From Pseudomonas sp. TH43 (GTDB lineage Bacteria > Pseudomonadota > Gammaproteobacteria > Pseudomonadales > Pseudomonadaceae): DNA of 64,000 bases. A program made the position numbers and the translations under genes. The stretch covers positions 62,001 to 126,000 of the forward strand of contig NZ_JAEKFI010000003.1 of the NCBI RefSeq assembly GCF_016650635.1. Reading direction: 5' to 3'. This document shows positions 8,906 to 18,028 of the stretch, piece after piece. Under the pieces are notes generated by a model that saw nothing but the letters and a program-made list of their open reading frames with translations, was not told the DNA's origin and did not search any database. The stretch's first letter is position 1, and each line of letters starts with the position of its first letter.

Positions 8906-9739
8906 TCACGCCGATTGGCGCGCCTGGAGACTGCGGCCGGCCAGCAGTGATAACACGCCATCAATCACCCGCTGATCGGCCAGCACACGCTGATGACCGC
9001 CACCTTCCAGCCGCAGCAAGCGGCTGTCGAACCAGGCTTCGTGGATCAGTTGCGACTCTTTGACCGAGACAAAGTTGTCGTCCTCGGCATGTACGATCAG
9101 GCCGGGCATATCCAATTGATAGTGGGCGACATCGAGGGTGGCGGCGCGCATGCCGACATCCTGCTCAACCTGACGAATGAACGCGGAACGCGCTCTCGGC
9201 GGCATGCCCACGTAGCGGGCAAACCCACGCAATACGCCGAGGATTCGCGCAGGGGCGGCAATGCTGACGAGGGTTTCCGTGCGCAAGCCCAATTGCACCG
9301 CGAGCATGGCGCTGGCGCCGCCCATGGAGTGACCGATGACCGCTTGCAGCGGCGGTAGCTCGGCAGCGGCTTCGAGCATCGCCCGAGCGAACAATACGAC
9401 ATTGGCTTCACGCCCCGGCGAACGGCCGTGGGCCGGACCATCGAGCGCGACGACGGTATAACCGCCATCGACCAACGCCGTGATCAACGCGGCGAACTGG
9501 GTTGGGCGCCCTTCCCAACCGTGCATCAGCAGCACCGTCGGGCCTTGACCCCAGCGCAACGCTGAAAGGCCAAAGCGCAACGTGATCCGCTCGGAATTGG
9601 CCAGCAACGGCAACTCCCAATCCCGCAGAGGTAGCGACCGCGGCGTCATGAACGCCACACGCATTTTGCTCGCCACGCGTTTCGGTGCAATCCAGCCCAA
9701 GGTGCCGTTAACGCCACGAACCCACTTCAACGTGTTCAT
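8906..9739 (-). CDS. Alpha/beta hydrolase
   Basis: The 277-residue hydrolase has the oxyanion segment LLMHGWEG, the nucleophile elbow GHSMGG, an acidic residue in HAEDDNFV and a late His in GGGHQRVL, so a complete Ser-Asp-His triad is visible. There is no signal peptide. The TetR-family gene lies 30 bp upstream on the same strand, so both are probably transcribed from the promoter that carries the palindromic operator, making a self-regulated regulator-hydrolase operon. The substrate is unknown. Confidence 0.85.
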   Translation of the reverse strand: MNTLKWVRGVNGTLGWIAPKRVASKMRVAFMTPRSLPLRDWELPLLANSERITLRFGLSALRWGQGPTVLLMHGWEGRPTQFAALITALVDGGYTVVALDGPAHGRSPGREANVVLFARAMLEAAAELPPLQAVIGHSMGGASAMLAVQLGLRTETLVSIAAPARILGVLRGFARYVGMPPRARSAFIRQVEQDVGMRAATLDVAHYQLDMPGLIVHAEDDNFVSVKESQLIHEAWFDSRLLRLEGGGHQRVLADQRVIDGVLSLLAGRSLQARQSA

Positions 9740-9769
9740 CGCTCTCTCCTCAGGCCTGCTGCCTTCAGG

Positions 9770-10309
9770 TCAACGCACGGCCGACTTGGCAGCGCGCAGC
9801 AATCGATCGGACAAATCTCCAGGGCCAAGCGCTCTCGCGAGTGCCAGACCACCCACCATCAAGGCCACGTCGGCCAGGGCTTTGTCGGTGTCTTCAGGGC
9901 TGGACGCCAACTGCGCAATCATCAGTTCCAGGTGCTCATTGAGCGCAATGCGGAACGACTCCGGCAAACGACCCAATTCGCCGATCGAGGCTGGAATCGG
10001 GCATGCCGCTTCACTGGAATCACGGTGTTTGCGCGACAGGTAGAACGCGGCGACCAAGGCGCGACGCTCTTCGCCGGTCAGTTCGGTGTCCATGTCGGCA
10101 ATCAGGTCGCGACGGCGACCCAGCAGCTGCTTGAACGCTTCCAGCATCATTGCGTCCTTGCTTTCGAAGTGCGCATAAAAACCGCCAACCGTCAGGCCGG
10201 CTGCGCCCATCACTTCGCCCACGCTCGGGTCGGCCGGGCCACGCTGGATCAGTGCGGCGCTGGCAGCCTTGAGGATGCGTTCGCGGGTTTGAGCTTTTTT
10301 ATCGTTCAT
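9770..10309 (-). CDS. TetR/AcrR-family transcriptional regulator
   Basis: The 179-residue protein has an N-terminal TetR helix-turn-helix (about residues 8-55), with the recognition stretch GLTVGGFYAHFESKDAM. The divergent C-terminal ligand domain contains one Cys-Pro (ACPIPASIGELG) typical of the NemR/AcuR-like branch that senses electrophiles or small acids. A perfect inverted repeat 24 bases upstream of its start is a strong candidate for its own operator. It heads a likely operon with the downstream hydrolase. The effector is unknown. Confidence 0.87.
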   Translation of the reverse strand: MNDKKAQTRERILKAASAALIQRGPADPSVGEVMGAAGLTVGGFYAHFESKDAMMLEAFKQLLGRRRDLIADMDTELTGEERRALVAAFYLSRKHRDSSEAACPIPASIGELGRLPESFRIALNEHLELMIAQLASSPEDTDKALADVALMVGGLALARALGPGDLSDRLLRAAKSAVR

Positions 10310-10332
10310 CGTTGCCTCCGAATATTACGACT

Positions 10333-10359
10333 AGAATATTATTCGCATAATAATATTCT
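10333..10359 (-). promoter_or_regulatory. Palindromic operator upstream of the TetR gene
   Basis: Two perfect 11-base arms, AGAATATTATT and AATAATATTCT, flank a 5-base centre. Extra half sites (GAATATT and AGAATAT) lie on each side at about 10320 and 10368. The AT-rich arms overlap where the promoter of the regulator gene must lie, which is the usual layout of TetR autorepression. Confidence 0.75.
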
Positions 10360-10436
10360 GCAAGTCAAGAATATGACCGCTGGTCTGAAGCACAGTGTAA
10401 GGAAAAAGGAGAGTTGGCCAAACGCCAGACAAACAA

Positions 10437-10466
10437 AAGGGCCATTCAATAATTGAATGACCCTTA
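10437..10466 (-). terminator. Terminator after the tRNA cluster
   Basis: Hairpin AAGGGxCATTCAAT / ATTGAATGxCCCTT followed on the minus strand by TTGTTT, located directly past the last tRNA-Glu gene. Confidence 0.8.
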
Positions 10467-10491
10467 TAAAATCCCGCAGAGCGGGTAATCG

Positions 10492-10567
10492 TGGCGTCCC
10501 CTAGGGGACTCGAACCCCTGTTACCGCCGTGAAAGGGCGGTGTCCTAGGCCACTAGACGAAGGGGAC
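10492..10567 (-). tRNA. tRNA-Glu (TTC)
   Basis: A 76-base cloverleaf including the encoded CCA end. The acceptor strands are GTCCCCT / AGGGGAC, the anticodon loop is CTTTCAC (anticodon TTC), and the T-arm contains GGTTCGAGTCC. It is the last gene of a four-tRNA run. Confidence 0.98.
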
Positions 10568-10647
10568 ACAAACCTTCTATACAACTGATCAGTGCTGAGA
10601 GCTGATCGATTCAAGGCCGGTGTGGCCAGACCTTGAACTTGTAAAAT

Positions 10648-10723
10648 TGGTGGAGCTTAGCGGGATCGAACCGCTGACCTCCTGCATGCCATGCAGGCGC
10701 TCTCCCAGCTGAGCTAAAGCCCC
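10648..10723 (-). tRNA. tRNA-Ala (GGC)
   Basis: A 76-base cloverleaf with encoded CCA. The acceptor starts GGGGCTT, the anticodon stem CCTGC / GCAGG encloses ATGGCAT (anticodon GGC), and the T-loop is GTTCGATCC. Confidence 0.98.
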
Positions 10724-10775
10724 GATTTATCGCCTCGCGGCGGAGTGACATTTTGCAACATCACTTCTGTAAAAC

Positions 10776-10851
10776 TGGCGTCCCCTAGGGGACTCGAACC
10801 CCTGTTACCGCCGTGAAAGGGCGGTGTCCTAGGCCACTAGACGAAGGGGAC
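10776..10851 (-). tRNA. tRNA-Glu (TTC), second copy
   Basis: Identical in sequence to the other tRNA-Glu and offset from it by exactly 284 bases, with encoded CCA and anticodon TTC. Confidence 0.98.
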
Positions 10852-10931
10852 GCAAACCCTTCTATACAACAGACCAACACTGAGTGTTGATCGCTTCAAG
10901 GCCGGTGTGGCCAGACCTCGAAGTGTAAAAT

Positions 10932-11007
10932 TGGTGGAGCTAAACGGGATCGAACCGTTGACCTCCTGCATGCCATGCAGGCGCTCTCCCAGCTGAGCTA
11001 TAGCCCC
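10932..11007 (-). tRNA. tRNA-Ala (GGC), second copy
   Basis: Offset by exactly 284 bases from the other tRNA-Ala, with the same anticodon arm and encoded CCA. A few bases differ, in the T-stem and near the acceptor, and the changes are compensating (AGCGG/CCGCT becomes AACGG/CCGTT). It is the first tRNA of the run after gltX. Confidence 0.98.
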
Positions 11008-11164
11008 TCATCGTTGATGTCATCGCTGAGGACGGGGCGAATCTTAAGGGCGTATCGAAAGCCTGTCAAACTTATTTTTGAAATTTTTCAAAATTTTTTG
11101 TCGGCATAACAACCACTTACCGCCCTCCTCCCGAAAATCCGGCACTCGGGATAGAACTCGGACC

Positions 11165-11250
11165 TGCAGGAGCTGCCGCAGGCTGCGATCTTTTGATGTG
11201 GCTTTTTAAAGATCCAGATCAAAAGATCGCAGCTTGCGGCAGCTCCTACA
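11165..11250. repeat. REP-type inverted repeat
   Basis: Arms TGCAGGAGCTGCCGCAGGCT... and its near complement ending ...GGCAGCTCCTACA, each about 33 bases with a few mismatches, lie just past the gltX stop. This is the CTGCGATCTTTTGAT class of palindrome, which recurs at 20237, 34691 and elsewhere in the window. Confidence 0.85.
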
Positions 11251-11263
11251 GGGGGCTAAACGC

Positions 11264-12745
11264 TTAGGCGATGGCGCCCAGAAGCTTTTCCCACTCTTTG
11301 TTTTCTTTCTTCGATACGCCGCCCAACAGGTCAATCGCCTGACGCAGACGGAAACGGGTCAGGTCCGGGCCGAGGATCTCCATCGCATCGAGCACCGACA
11401 CCGAACTCGCCTGACCGGTGATCGCAGCAAACATCAGCGGCATCGCGTCACGCAGTTTCAGCTCCAGCGATTCAACCACTGCCTGAATCGTTGCGGTGAT
11501 GTTGTCCTTCTCCCACTGACGCAGGCTTTCCAGCTTCCACAGGATCAACTGCATCAACTGGCGAACCTGATCGCCCGAAAGCTTCTTCGATTCGAACAGC
11601 TTGGCATCCGGATTGACGCCTCCGGCGAAGAAGAACCCACCCAGCGGTGCAACCTGGCTGAAGGTTTCAACGCGGCCCTGCACCAGCGGCGCGATCTTCA
11701 TCATGTATTCCGGGTTCAGCGCCCAGGTCTGCAAACGGCTGGCGAACTCTTCCACCGGCAGATCACGCAGCCACTGGCCGTTGAGCCACGACAGCTTCTC
11801 GATGTCGAAGATCGGCCCGCCGAGGGAAACACGTTTGAGGTCGAAGTTGTCGACCATTTCCTGCAGCGAGAACTTCTCGCGCTCGTCCGGCATCGACCAG
11901 CCCATGCGGCCGAGGTAGTTAAGCATCGCTTCCGGCATGAAGCCCATGCGCTCGTAGAACGTCACCGAAGTAGGGTTCTTGCGCTTGGACAGCTTGCTTT
12001 TGTCCGGGTTACGCAGCAGCGGCATGTAGCACAGCTCTGGTTGCTCCCAGCCAAAGTACTCGTACAGCAGAATCAGTTTCGGCGCCGATGGCAGCCACTC
12101 TTCGCCACGCAGGACGTGGGTGATGCCCATCAGGTGGTCATCGACCACGTTGGCGAGGAAGTATGTCGGCAGACCGTCGGTCTTCATCAGTACTTGCATG
12201 TCCATGCGATCCCACGGGATCTCGACGTCACCACGGAGCATGTCTGGCACCACGCAGACGCCTTCGCTCGGCACTTTCATGCGGATTACGTGCGGTTCGC
12301 CGGCGGCCAGGCGGGCTGCGACTTCGTCCTTCGACAGCAGCAGCGCGCGGCCATCGTAGCGCGGGGTTTCGCCGCGAGCCATTTGCTCGGCGCGCATCTG
12401 GTCCAATTCTTCAGCAGTGCAGAAGCATGGGAACGCATGGCCCATGTCGACCAGTTGCTGGCAGTACTTCTGGTAGATGTCGCCACGCTCGCTCTGACGG
12501 TATGGACCGTGCGGGCCGCCAACATCCGGGCCTTCGCTCCAGTCGATACCCAGCCAGCGCAGGGCGTCGAAGATCTGCTGTTCGGACTCGCGGGTCGAAC
12601 GCAACTGGTCGGTGTCTTCGATCCGCAGGATGAACTCACCACCATGCTGCTTGGCAAAGCAGTAGTTGAACAATGCGATGTAAGCGGTACCTACGTGGGG
12701 GTCCCCGGTAGGCGATGGCGCGATGCGAGTGCGGACGGTGGTCAT
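11264..12745 (-). CDS. gltX: Glutamyl-tRNA synthetase
   Basis: The 493-residue class I synthetase charges tRNA-Glu with glutamate in the cytosol. The HIGH-type motif appears as [13 protein letters not shown] near the N-terminus, and the KMSKS-type loop as KLSKRK at about residue 250. A pair of cysteines (CFC) in the insertion region may belong to a zinc site. I start at 12745 ([12 protein letters not shown]), where the family begins; an upstream in-frame extension to 12778 is not conserved. Two genes for its substrate tRNA-Glu follow on the same strand within 800 bases, and no clear terminator separates them, so read-through is possible. Confidence 0.96.
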   Translation of the reverse strand: MTTVRTRIAPSPTGDPHVGTAYIALFNYCFAKQHGGEFILRIEDTDQLRSTRESEQQIFDALRWLGIDWSEGPDVGGPHGPYRQSERGDIYQKYCQQLVDMGHAFPCFCTAEELDQMRAEQMARGETPRYDGRALLLSKDEVAARLAAGEPHVIRMKVPSEGVCVVPDMLRGDVEIPWDRMDMQVLMKTDGLPTYFLANVVDDHLMGITHVLRGEEWLPSAPKLILLYEYFGWEQPELCYMPLLRNPDKSKLSKRKNPTSVTFYERMGFMPEAMLNYLGRMGWSMPDEREKFSLQEMVDNFDLKRVSLGGPIFDIEKLSWLNGQWLRDLPVEEFASRLQTWALNPEYMMKIAPLVQGRVETFSQVAPLGGFFFAGGVNPDAKLFESKKLSGDQVRQLMQLILWKLESLRQWEKDNITATIQAVVESLELKLRDAMPLMFAAITGQASSVSVLDAMEILGPDLTRFRLRQAIDLLGGVSKKENKEWEKLLGAIA

Positions 12746-12973
12746 GGCATGTCTCGAAAAGAATGAAAAGCAAAACAATCAAGCGGCGAATGGTAACAGG
12801 CGACACCCGCCCCGCTCCAGCAGGCAGGGCATTTAAGCCAAGTTTGCGTCTGTAACGCCCGTGAGCCGTGGTGAATGGCCGAATATCAACCATGGGCATT
12901 TACCGTTTATCGGCTGTATGCGAGATTCACCGGCTGATAACTTTCCTTACAATTACTAGACTACAGTTTGCCC

Positions 12974-14023
12974 ATGCCTGCCCAACTCAAGCGTCGCCTA
13001 TTCATTTTTCTACTGCTCGTCCTGCTGATTGCCGGGGGCTTCTTCGCCCATTGGTTTTTCAAGGGGCGCTTTTATGAAAGCACCGACAACGCCTATGTCC
13101 AGGGCGAAATCACCCGTGTGTCGAGCCAGTTGAGCGCGCGCATCGACGACGTGCTGGTACAGGACAACCAGCACGTCGAAAAAGGCCAGTTGCTGGTGCG
13201 CCTCGAAGGCGACGATTTCCGTCTGGCGGTCGATCGCGCCAACGCCGCGCTTGCCACTCGCGAGGCCGAACGCTTGCAGGCGCAAAGCAAGCTCACTCAG
13301 CAAGCCAGCCTGATCGCCTCCAGCGATGCACAAGTGGCGACCACCCAAGCAACCCTCGGCCGCTCTCAGATGGATTTGTCGCGGGCGGAAACCCTGCGCA
13401 AACCCGGCTACGTTTCCGAAGAGCGCGTAACCACCCTCGCCGCCGACGCCCACATTGCCCGCTCGCAAGTGACCAAGGCCCAGGCCGATGCGCAGAGTCA
13501 GCGCCAGCAAGTGAACGCATTGAGCGCCGAAATCAAACGCCTCGACGCGCAGATCGCCAATGCCCGCGCCGATATCGCCCAGGCCCAACTCAACCTGACC
13601 CGCAGCGAAATCCACGCACCGATCAGCGGCCTGGTCGGCCAGCGCGCCGCACGCAACGGTCAAGTGGTCCAGGCCGGCGCCTATCTGCTGTCGATCGTCC
13701 CGGACGAAGACATCTGGGTACAGGCCAACTTCAAGGAAACCCAGATCGGTCATATGCAGCCCGGACAAAAAGCCGAATTGACCTTCGATGCCTACAGCGA
13801 CACGCCGATCGAGGCGCGAGTCGACAGTCTGTTCGCCGCCTCCGGTGCGCAGTTCAGCTTGCTGCCACCCGATAACGCCACCGGCAACTTCACCAAAGTC
13901 GTGCAGCGGATTCCGGTGAAACTCACCTTCAAAGCCGATAACCCGTTGCGCGGCAAGATCCGTCCGGGCATGTCCGTCACCGCCACCGTGAACATCAAAG
14001 ACGCCCCAGACGATGGCCGGTGA
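12974..14023 (+). CDS. emrA: HlyD/EmrA-family periplasmic adaptor subunit
   Basis: The 349-residue membrane-fusion protein has one N-terminal membrane anchor (FIFLLLVLLIAGGFFAHWFF), a biotinyl-lipoyl half motif DNAYVQGEITRVSSQ, a long alpha-hairpin rich in Ala and Gln (residues about 95-200) and the second lipoyl half, followed by a beta-barrel domain. It should link the inner-membrane pump encoded next to an outer-membrane channel for drug export. I use ATG 12974; a TTG two codons upstream is also possible. The gene overlaps the pump gene by 11 bases. No outer-membrane channel gene is nearby, so a TolC/OpmH-like protein from elsewhere must serve. Confidence 0.87.
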   Translation: MPAQLKRRLFIFLLLVLLIAGGFFAHWFFKGRFYESTDNAYVQGEITRVSSQLSARIDDVLVQDNQHVEKGQLLVRLEGDDFRLAVDRANAALATREAERLQAQSKLTQQASLIASSDAQVATTQATLGRSQMDLSRAETLRKPGYVSEERVTTLAADAHIARSQVTKAQADAQSQRQQVNALSAEIKRLDAQIANARADIAQAQLNLTRSEIHAPISGLVGQRAARNGQVVQAGAYLLSIVPDEDIWVQANFKETQIGHMQPGQKAELTFDAYSDTPIEARVDSLFAASGAQFSLLPPDNATGNFTKVVQRIPVKLTFKADNPLRGKIRPGMSVTATVNIKDAPDDGR

Positions 14024-15563
14024 TTCGCTGATCCGCCCGGTCGGCGAACCGACCCGGCGCGACTGGATCGCGGTAATGAGCGTGATGCTCGGCGCCTTCA
14101 TGGCGGTGCTCGACATCCAGATCACCAACTCTTCGCTCAAAGACATCCAGGGCGCCCTGTCGGCGACGCTTGAAGAAGGTTCGTGGATTTCCACTTCTTA
14201 TCTGGTCGCGGAAATCATCATGATCCCGCTGACCGCATGGCTGGTGCAGTTGCTCTCGGCGCGGCGACTAGCAGTATGGGTGTCGCTGGGTTTTCTGGTT
14301 TCATCGCTACTGTGCTCGATGGCCTGGAGCCTCGAGAGCATGATCGTCTTCCGCGCCATGCAAGGCTTCACCGGCGGCGCGCTGATCCCGCTGGCGTTTA
14401 CCCTGACGCTGATCAAACTCCCCGAACACCACCGCGCCAAAGGCATGGCGATGTTTGCCATGACCGCGACGTTTGCGCCGTCCATCGGCCCGACGCTGGG
14501 CGGTTGGCTCACGGAAAACTGGGGCTGGGAATACATCTTCTACATCAACATTCCGCCGGGGCTGATCATGATCGCCGGGCTGATGTATGGACTGGAAAAG
14601 AAAGCAGCGCACTGGGAATTGCTCAAGAGCACCGACTACACCGGCATCCTCACATTGGGGATCGGCCTCGGTTGCTTGCAGGTATTTCTCGAAGAAGGGC
14701 ATCGCAAGGATTGGCTGGAATCGAGCCTGATCGTGACACTGGGCAGCATTGCCCTGCTGAGCCTGATCACCTTTGTCATCGTGCAGATCTCCAAGCCAAA
14801 TCCGCTGATCAACCTCGGCATTCTGCGTAATCGCAACTTCGGCCTGTCGAGTATTTCCAGCCTCGGCATGGGCGTCGGGTTGTACGGTTCGATCTATCTG
14901 CTGCCGCTGTATCTGGCACAGATCCAGAACTACAACGCCTTGCAGATCGGCGAAGTGATCATGTGGATGGGCGTGCCGCAGCTGTTTCTGATTCCGCTGG
15001 TGCCGAAGCTGATGACGTTCATTTCGCCAAAATGGCTGTGCACTTTGGGTTTCGGGTTATTTGGCTTGGCGAGTTTTTCTTCGGGCGTGCTCAACCCGGA
15101 TTTTGCCGGGCCGCAGTTCAACCAGATCCAGATCATTCGGGCGCTGGGCCAGCCGTTGATCATGGTGACCATTTCGCTGATCGCCACCGCTTATATCCTG
15201 CCGCAGGATGCGGGGTCGGCGTCGAGCCTGTTCAACATCCTGCGCAACCTCGGCGGTGCGATTGGCATTGCGCTGCTGGCGACACTACTGGATGCGCGGA
15301 CCAAGACCTACTTCGATTATTTGCGTGAGGCGATTGTACCGACCAACCCGCAGGTGGCTGAGCGCATGGCGTCGATGACAGACCGGTTTGGCAGTGACAC
15401 GGCGGCGCTGGGCAAGATGAGCGAGATCGTCCATCAGCAGGCGGCGATCATGGCCTACAACGATGCGTTTCACTTTGTCGGGATTGCGCTGGGGATCAGT
15501 ATGCTGGCGATTCTGTTGACCAAGAAATTACCGCAAGGGCTGAAGGCTGGGGAGTCTCATTAA
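14013..15563 (+). CDS. emrB: DHA2-family (EmrB/QacA) multidrug transporter
   Basis: The 516-residue major facilitator has about 14 hydrophobic segments. It shows the DHA2 motif D1-like stretch MAVLDIQITNSSLKDIQGAL and motif C GATFAPSIGPTLGGWL-like residues (TATFAPSIGPTLGG), as in EmrB. It is expected to be a proton-driven exporter working with the EmrA-like adaptor, whose gene overlaps it upstream. The pair has the same position relative to gltX and uvrB as in P. aeruginosa (remembered synteny). Substrates are unknown. Confidence 0.88.
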   Translation: MAGDSLIRPVGEPTRRDWIAVMSVMLGAFMAVLDIQITNSSLKDIQGALSATLEEGSWISTSYLVAEIIMIPLTAWLVQLLSARRLAVWVSLGFLVSSLLCSMAWSLESMIVFRAMQGFTGGALIPLAFTLTLIKLPEHHRAKGMAMFAMTATFAPSIGPTLGGWLTENWGWEYIFYINIPPGLIMIAGLMYGLEKKAAHWELLKSTDYTGILTLGIGLGCLQVFLEEGHRKDWLESSLIVTLGSIALLSLITFVIVQISKPNPLINLGILRNRNFGLSSISSLGMGVGLYGSIYLLPLYLAQIQNYNALQIGEVIMWMGVPQLFLIPLVPKLMTFISPKWLCTLGFGLFGLASFSSGVLNPDFAGPQFNQIQIIRALGQPLIMVTISLIATAYILPQDAGSASSLFNILRNLGGAIGIALLATLLDARTKTYFDYLREAIVPTNPQVAERMASMTDRFGSDTAALGKMSEIVHQQAAIMAYNDAFHFVGIALGISMLAILLTKKLPQGLKAGESH

Positions 15564-15579
15564 GAACGCGTTGCCGCCA

Positions 15580-15652
15580 TTCGCGAGAGGCTCGCTCCCA
15601 CAGGGGATTTGTGAACGACACAATACCTATGTGGGAGCGAGCCTGCTCGCGA
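15580..15652. repeat. REP-type inverted repeat
   Basis: The arms TTCGCGAGAGGCTCGCTCCCACA and TGTGGGAGCGAGCCTGCTCGCGAA are complementary apart from two positions and lie between the convergent emrB and uvrB genes. No other terminator is visible here. Confidence 0.85.
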
Positions 15653-15676
15653 AGAGGCCAGATCAGGCAACAGAGA

Positions 15677-17692
15677 TCAGACAGCCAAAAGCCGCTCGCG
15701 TAATTTGGCGATTTCATCACGCATCTGCGCCGCCGCTTCAAATTCCAGATCCCGCGCCAGCTGATACATCTTCTCTTCCAGCGCACGAATACGCTTGGTG
15801 ATCTCGCTCGGCGAACGCAGTTCGGCTTCGTACTTGGCGTTTTCCTCGGCAGCCTTGGCCATGCCTTTGCGCTTCTTGCTGCGCGAGCCCGGCACGGTGG
15901 CGCCTTCCATGATGTCGGCGACGTCCTTGAACACGCCTTTCGGGGTGATGCCGTTTTCGAGGTTGAAGGCGATCTGCTTGTCACGACGACGCTCGGTCTC
16001 GCCAATCGCCCGCTCCATTGAGCCGGTCATGCGATCGGCGTAGAGAATCGCCCGACCATTGAGGTTACGCGCCGCCCGGCCAATGGTCTGGATCAACGAG
16101 CGCTCGGAACGCAGGAAGCCCTCTTTGTCCGCGTCGAGAATTGCCACCAGCGACACTTCCGGCATGTCCAGGCCTTCGCGCAAAAGGTTGATCCCGACCA
16201 GCACGTCAAAGGTGCCGAGACGCAGGTCGCGGATGATCTCGACGCGCTCAACGGTATCGATGTCCGAGTGCAAATAACGCACGCGCACACCATGGTCGGC
16301 GAGGTAATCGGTAAGGTCTTCGGCCATGCGCTTGGTCAGCGTGGTGACCAACACCCGCTCTTCAATGGCGACGCGCTTGGAGATTTCCGACAACAAATCG
16401 TCGACCTGAGTCAGCGCCGGGCGGACTTCAATCTGCGGGTCGACCAGACCGGTCGGACGCACCAGTTGCTCGACCACGCGCCCGGCGTGCTCAGCCTCGT
16501 AGTTGCCCGGCGTTGCCGAGACGAAAATGGTCTGCGGGCTCACCCCTTCCCACTCATCGAAACGCATCGGTCGGTTGTCCAGTGCCGACGGCAGACGGAA
16601 GCCGTATTCGACCAGCGTCTCTTTACGCGAACGGTCGCCCTTATACATCGCGCCGACCTGCGGCACGCTGACGTGGGATTCGTCGATCACCAGCAAGGCG
16701 TCGGCCGGCAGGTAATCGTAAAGCGTCGGCGGCGCTGCACCGGCCGGGCGTCCGGACAGGTAGCGCGAGTAGTTTTCGATGCCGTTGCAGTAACCCAGTT
16801 CGAGGATCATCTCCAGGTCGAAACGGGTGCGCTGCTCCAGACGTTGGGCTTCGACCAGTTTGTTGTTACTGCGCAGGTATTCGAGGCGCTCCTGCAATTC
16901 GACTTTGATGTGCTCGATGGCGTCGAGCAGGGTCTCGCGCGGCGTCACGTAGTGACTCTTCGGGTAGAAGGTGAAGCGCGGCATCTTGCGGATGACTTCG
17001 CCGGTCAGCGGATCGAACGCGGAGATGCTCTCGACCTCGTCATCGAACAGCTCGATGCGGATCGCTTCCAGATCGGATTCCGCCGGGTAGATGTCGATTA
17101 CATCGCCGCGCACGCGGAACGTCGCGCGGGCAAAATCCATGTCATTGCGGGTGTATTGCAAGTCAGCCAGACGGCGAAGCAGCGCACGCTGATCGAGTTT
17201 GTCGCCACGATCAACGTGCAGCACCATCTTCAAATAGGTTTCCGGACTACCGAGACCGTAAATGCACGACACCGTGGTGACGATGATCGCGTCTTTGCGC
17301 TCCAGCAGCGCTTTGGTCGCCGATAGACGCATCTGTTCGATGTGATCGTTGATCGACGCATCCTTCTCGATGAAGGTGTCGGACGACGGCACATACGCTT
17401 CGGGCTGATAGTAGTCGTAGTAAGAAACGAAATACTCGACGGCGTTGTTCGGGAAGAATGCCTTGAATTCGCCATACAGCTGCGCGGCGAGGGTCTTGTT
17501 CGGCGCGAGCACCAGGGTCGGGCGCTGTATCTGCGAGATGACATTGGCGATGCTGAAGGTTTTGCCCGAGCCGGTCACACCGAGCAGCGTCTGGTGCGCC
17601 AGACCGGCTTCGATGCCCTCAACCAATTGGCGAATGGCTTCCGGTTGATCGCCGGCGGGTTCGAAGCGGGTGACGAGCTGGAATTCGGACAT
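15677..17692 (-). CDS. uvrB: Excinuclease ABC subunit B
   Basis: The 671-residue DNA-repair helicase-like subunit has the Walker A motif GVTGSGKT, the beta-hairpin region with [12 protein letters not shown], the DESHVSVPQ box, helicase motif VI ([10 protein letters not shown]) and a C-terminal UVR domain ([25 protein letters not shown]) that binds UvrC. UvrB receives damage from UvrA and forms the pre-incision complex. I start at [10 protein letters not shown] (17692); the frame remains open for 42 more codons upstream, but those are not conserved. I looked for an SOS box in the upstream gap and saw none. Confidence 0.97.
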   Translation of the reverse strand: MSEFQLVTRFEPAGDQPEAIRQLVEGIEAGLAHQTLLGVTGSGKTFSIANVISQIQRPTLVLAPNKTLAAQLYGEFKAFFPNNAVEYFVSYYDYYQPEAYVPSSDTFIEKDASINDHIEQMRLSATKALLERKDAIIVTTVSCIYGLGSPETYLKMVLHVDRGDKLDQRALLRRLADLQYTRNDMDFARATFRVRGDVIDIYPAESDLEAIRIELFDDEVESISAFDPLTGEVIRKMPRFTFYPKSHYVTPRETLLDAIEHIKVELQERLEYLRSNNKLVEAQRLEQRTRFDLEMILELGYCNGIENYSRYLSGRPAGAAPPTLYDYLPADALLVIDESHVSVPQVGAMYKGDRSRKETLVEYGFRLPSALDNRPMRFDEWEGVSPQTIFVSATPGNYEAEHAGRVVEQLVRPTGLVDPQIEVRPALTQVDDLLSEISKRVAIEERVLVTTLTKRMAEDLTDYLADHGVRVRYLHSDIDTVERVEIIRDLRLGTFDVLVGINLLREGLDMPEVSLVAILDADKEGFLRSERSLIQTIGRAARNLNGRAILYADRMTGSMERAIGETERRRDKQIAFNLENGITPKGVFKDVADIMEGATVPGSRSKKRKGMAKAAEENAKYEAELRSPSEITKRIRALEEKMYQLARDLEFEAAAQMRDEIAKLRERLLAV

Positions 17693-18028
17693 ATACACCT
17701 CTGGGTCGCGGCGTTCCGAGCAAAGCGGAGCACCACGGGGACGACCGCAAACGACCGACGTCGCGCAAGAAAAAACCTGGATTGTGCTCAATGTGGTGGC
17801 GATTGCCTGACCTTTCAAGGCAAACGTCCTACATCGGGTAAAGAATCTGACACGGCCAATCGACTAACGGTCGAGAAATAATCGGAAAAACTTGGGGTAA
17901 AAGCCGAATCGCCTGTCGCCATTGCTCGCAGATGGCCTCTATACTAGCTCCCCGTTTGTGCACCGCTCTAGTGCATTCGGCTGGAGCGCCACACGTCCCT
18001 CCACTATCCATTCAGAGCCGCCGTAATA
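17693..18028. other. Divergent intergenic region uvrB / aminotransferase
   Basis: These 336 bases must carry both divergent promoters. A TATACT hexamer at about 17940 is a reasonable -10 element for the aminotransferase gene, but no good -35 stands at 17 bases. I see no RNA gene, repeat or LexA-type site. Confidence 0.4.

Noticed and set aside
10492..11007. tRNA cluster considered as an integration site of a mobile element
   Set aside because: No integrase gene, no partial tRNA repeat and no foreign-looking genes flank it.
17693..17900. Search for an SOS box before uvrB
   Set aside because: No CTG-N10-CAG of acceptable quality was seen upstream of the chosen start.
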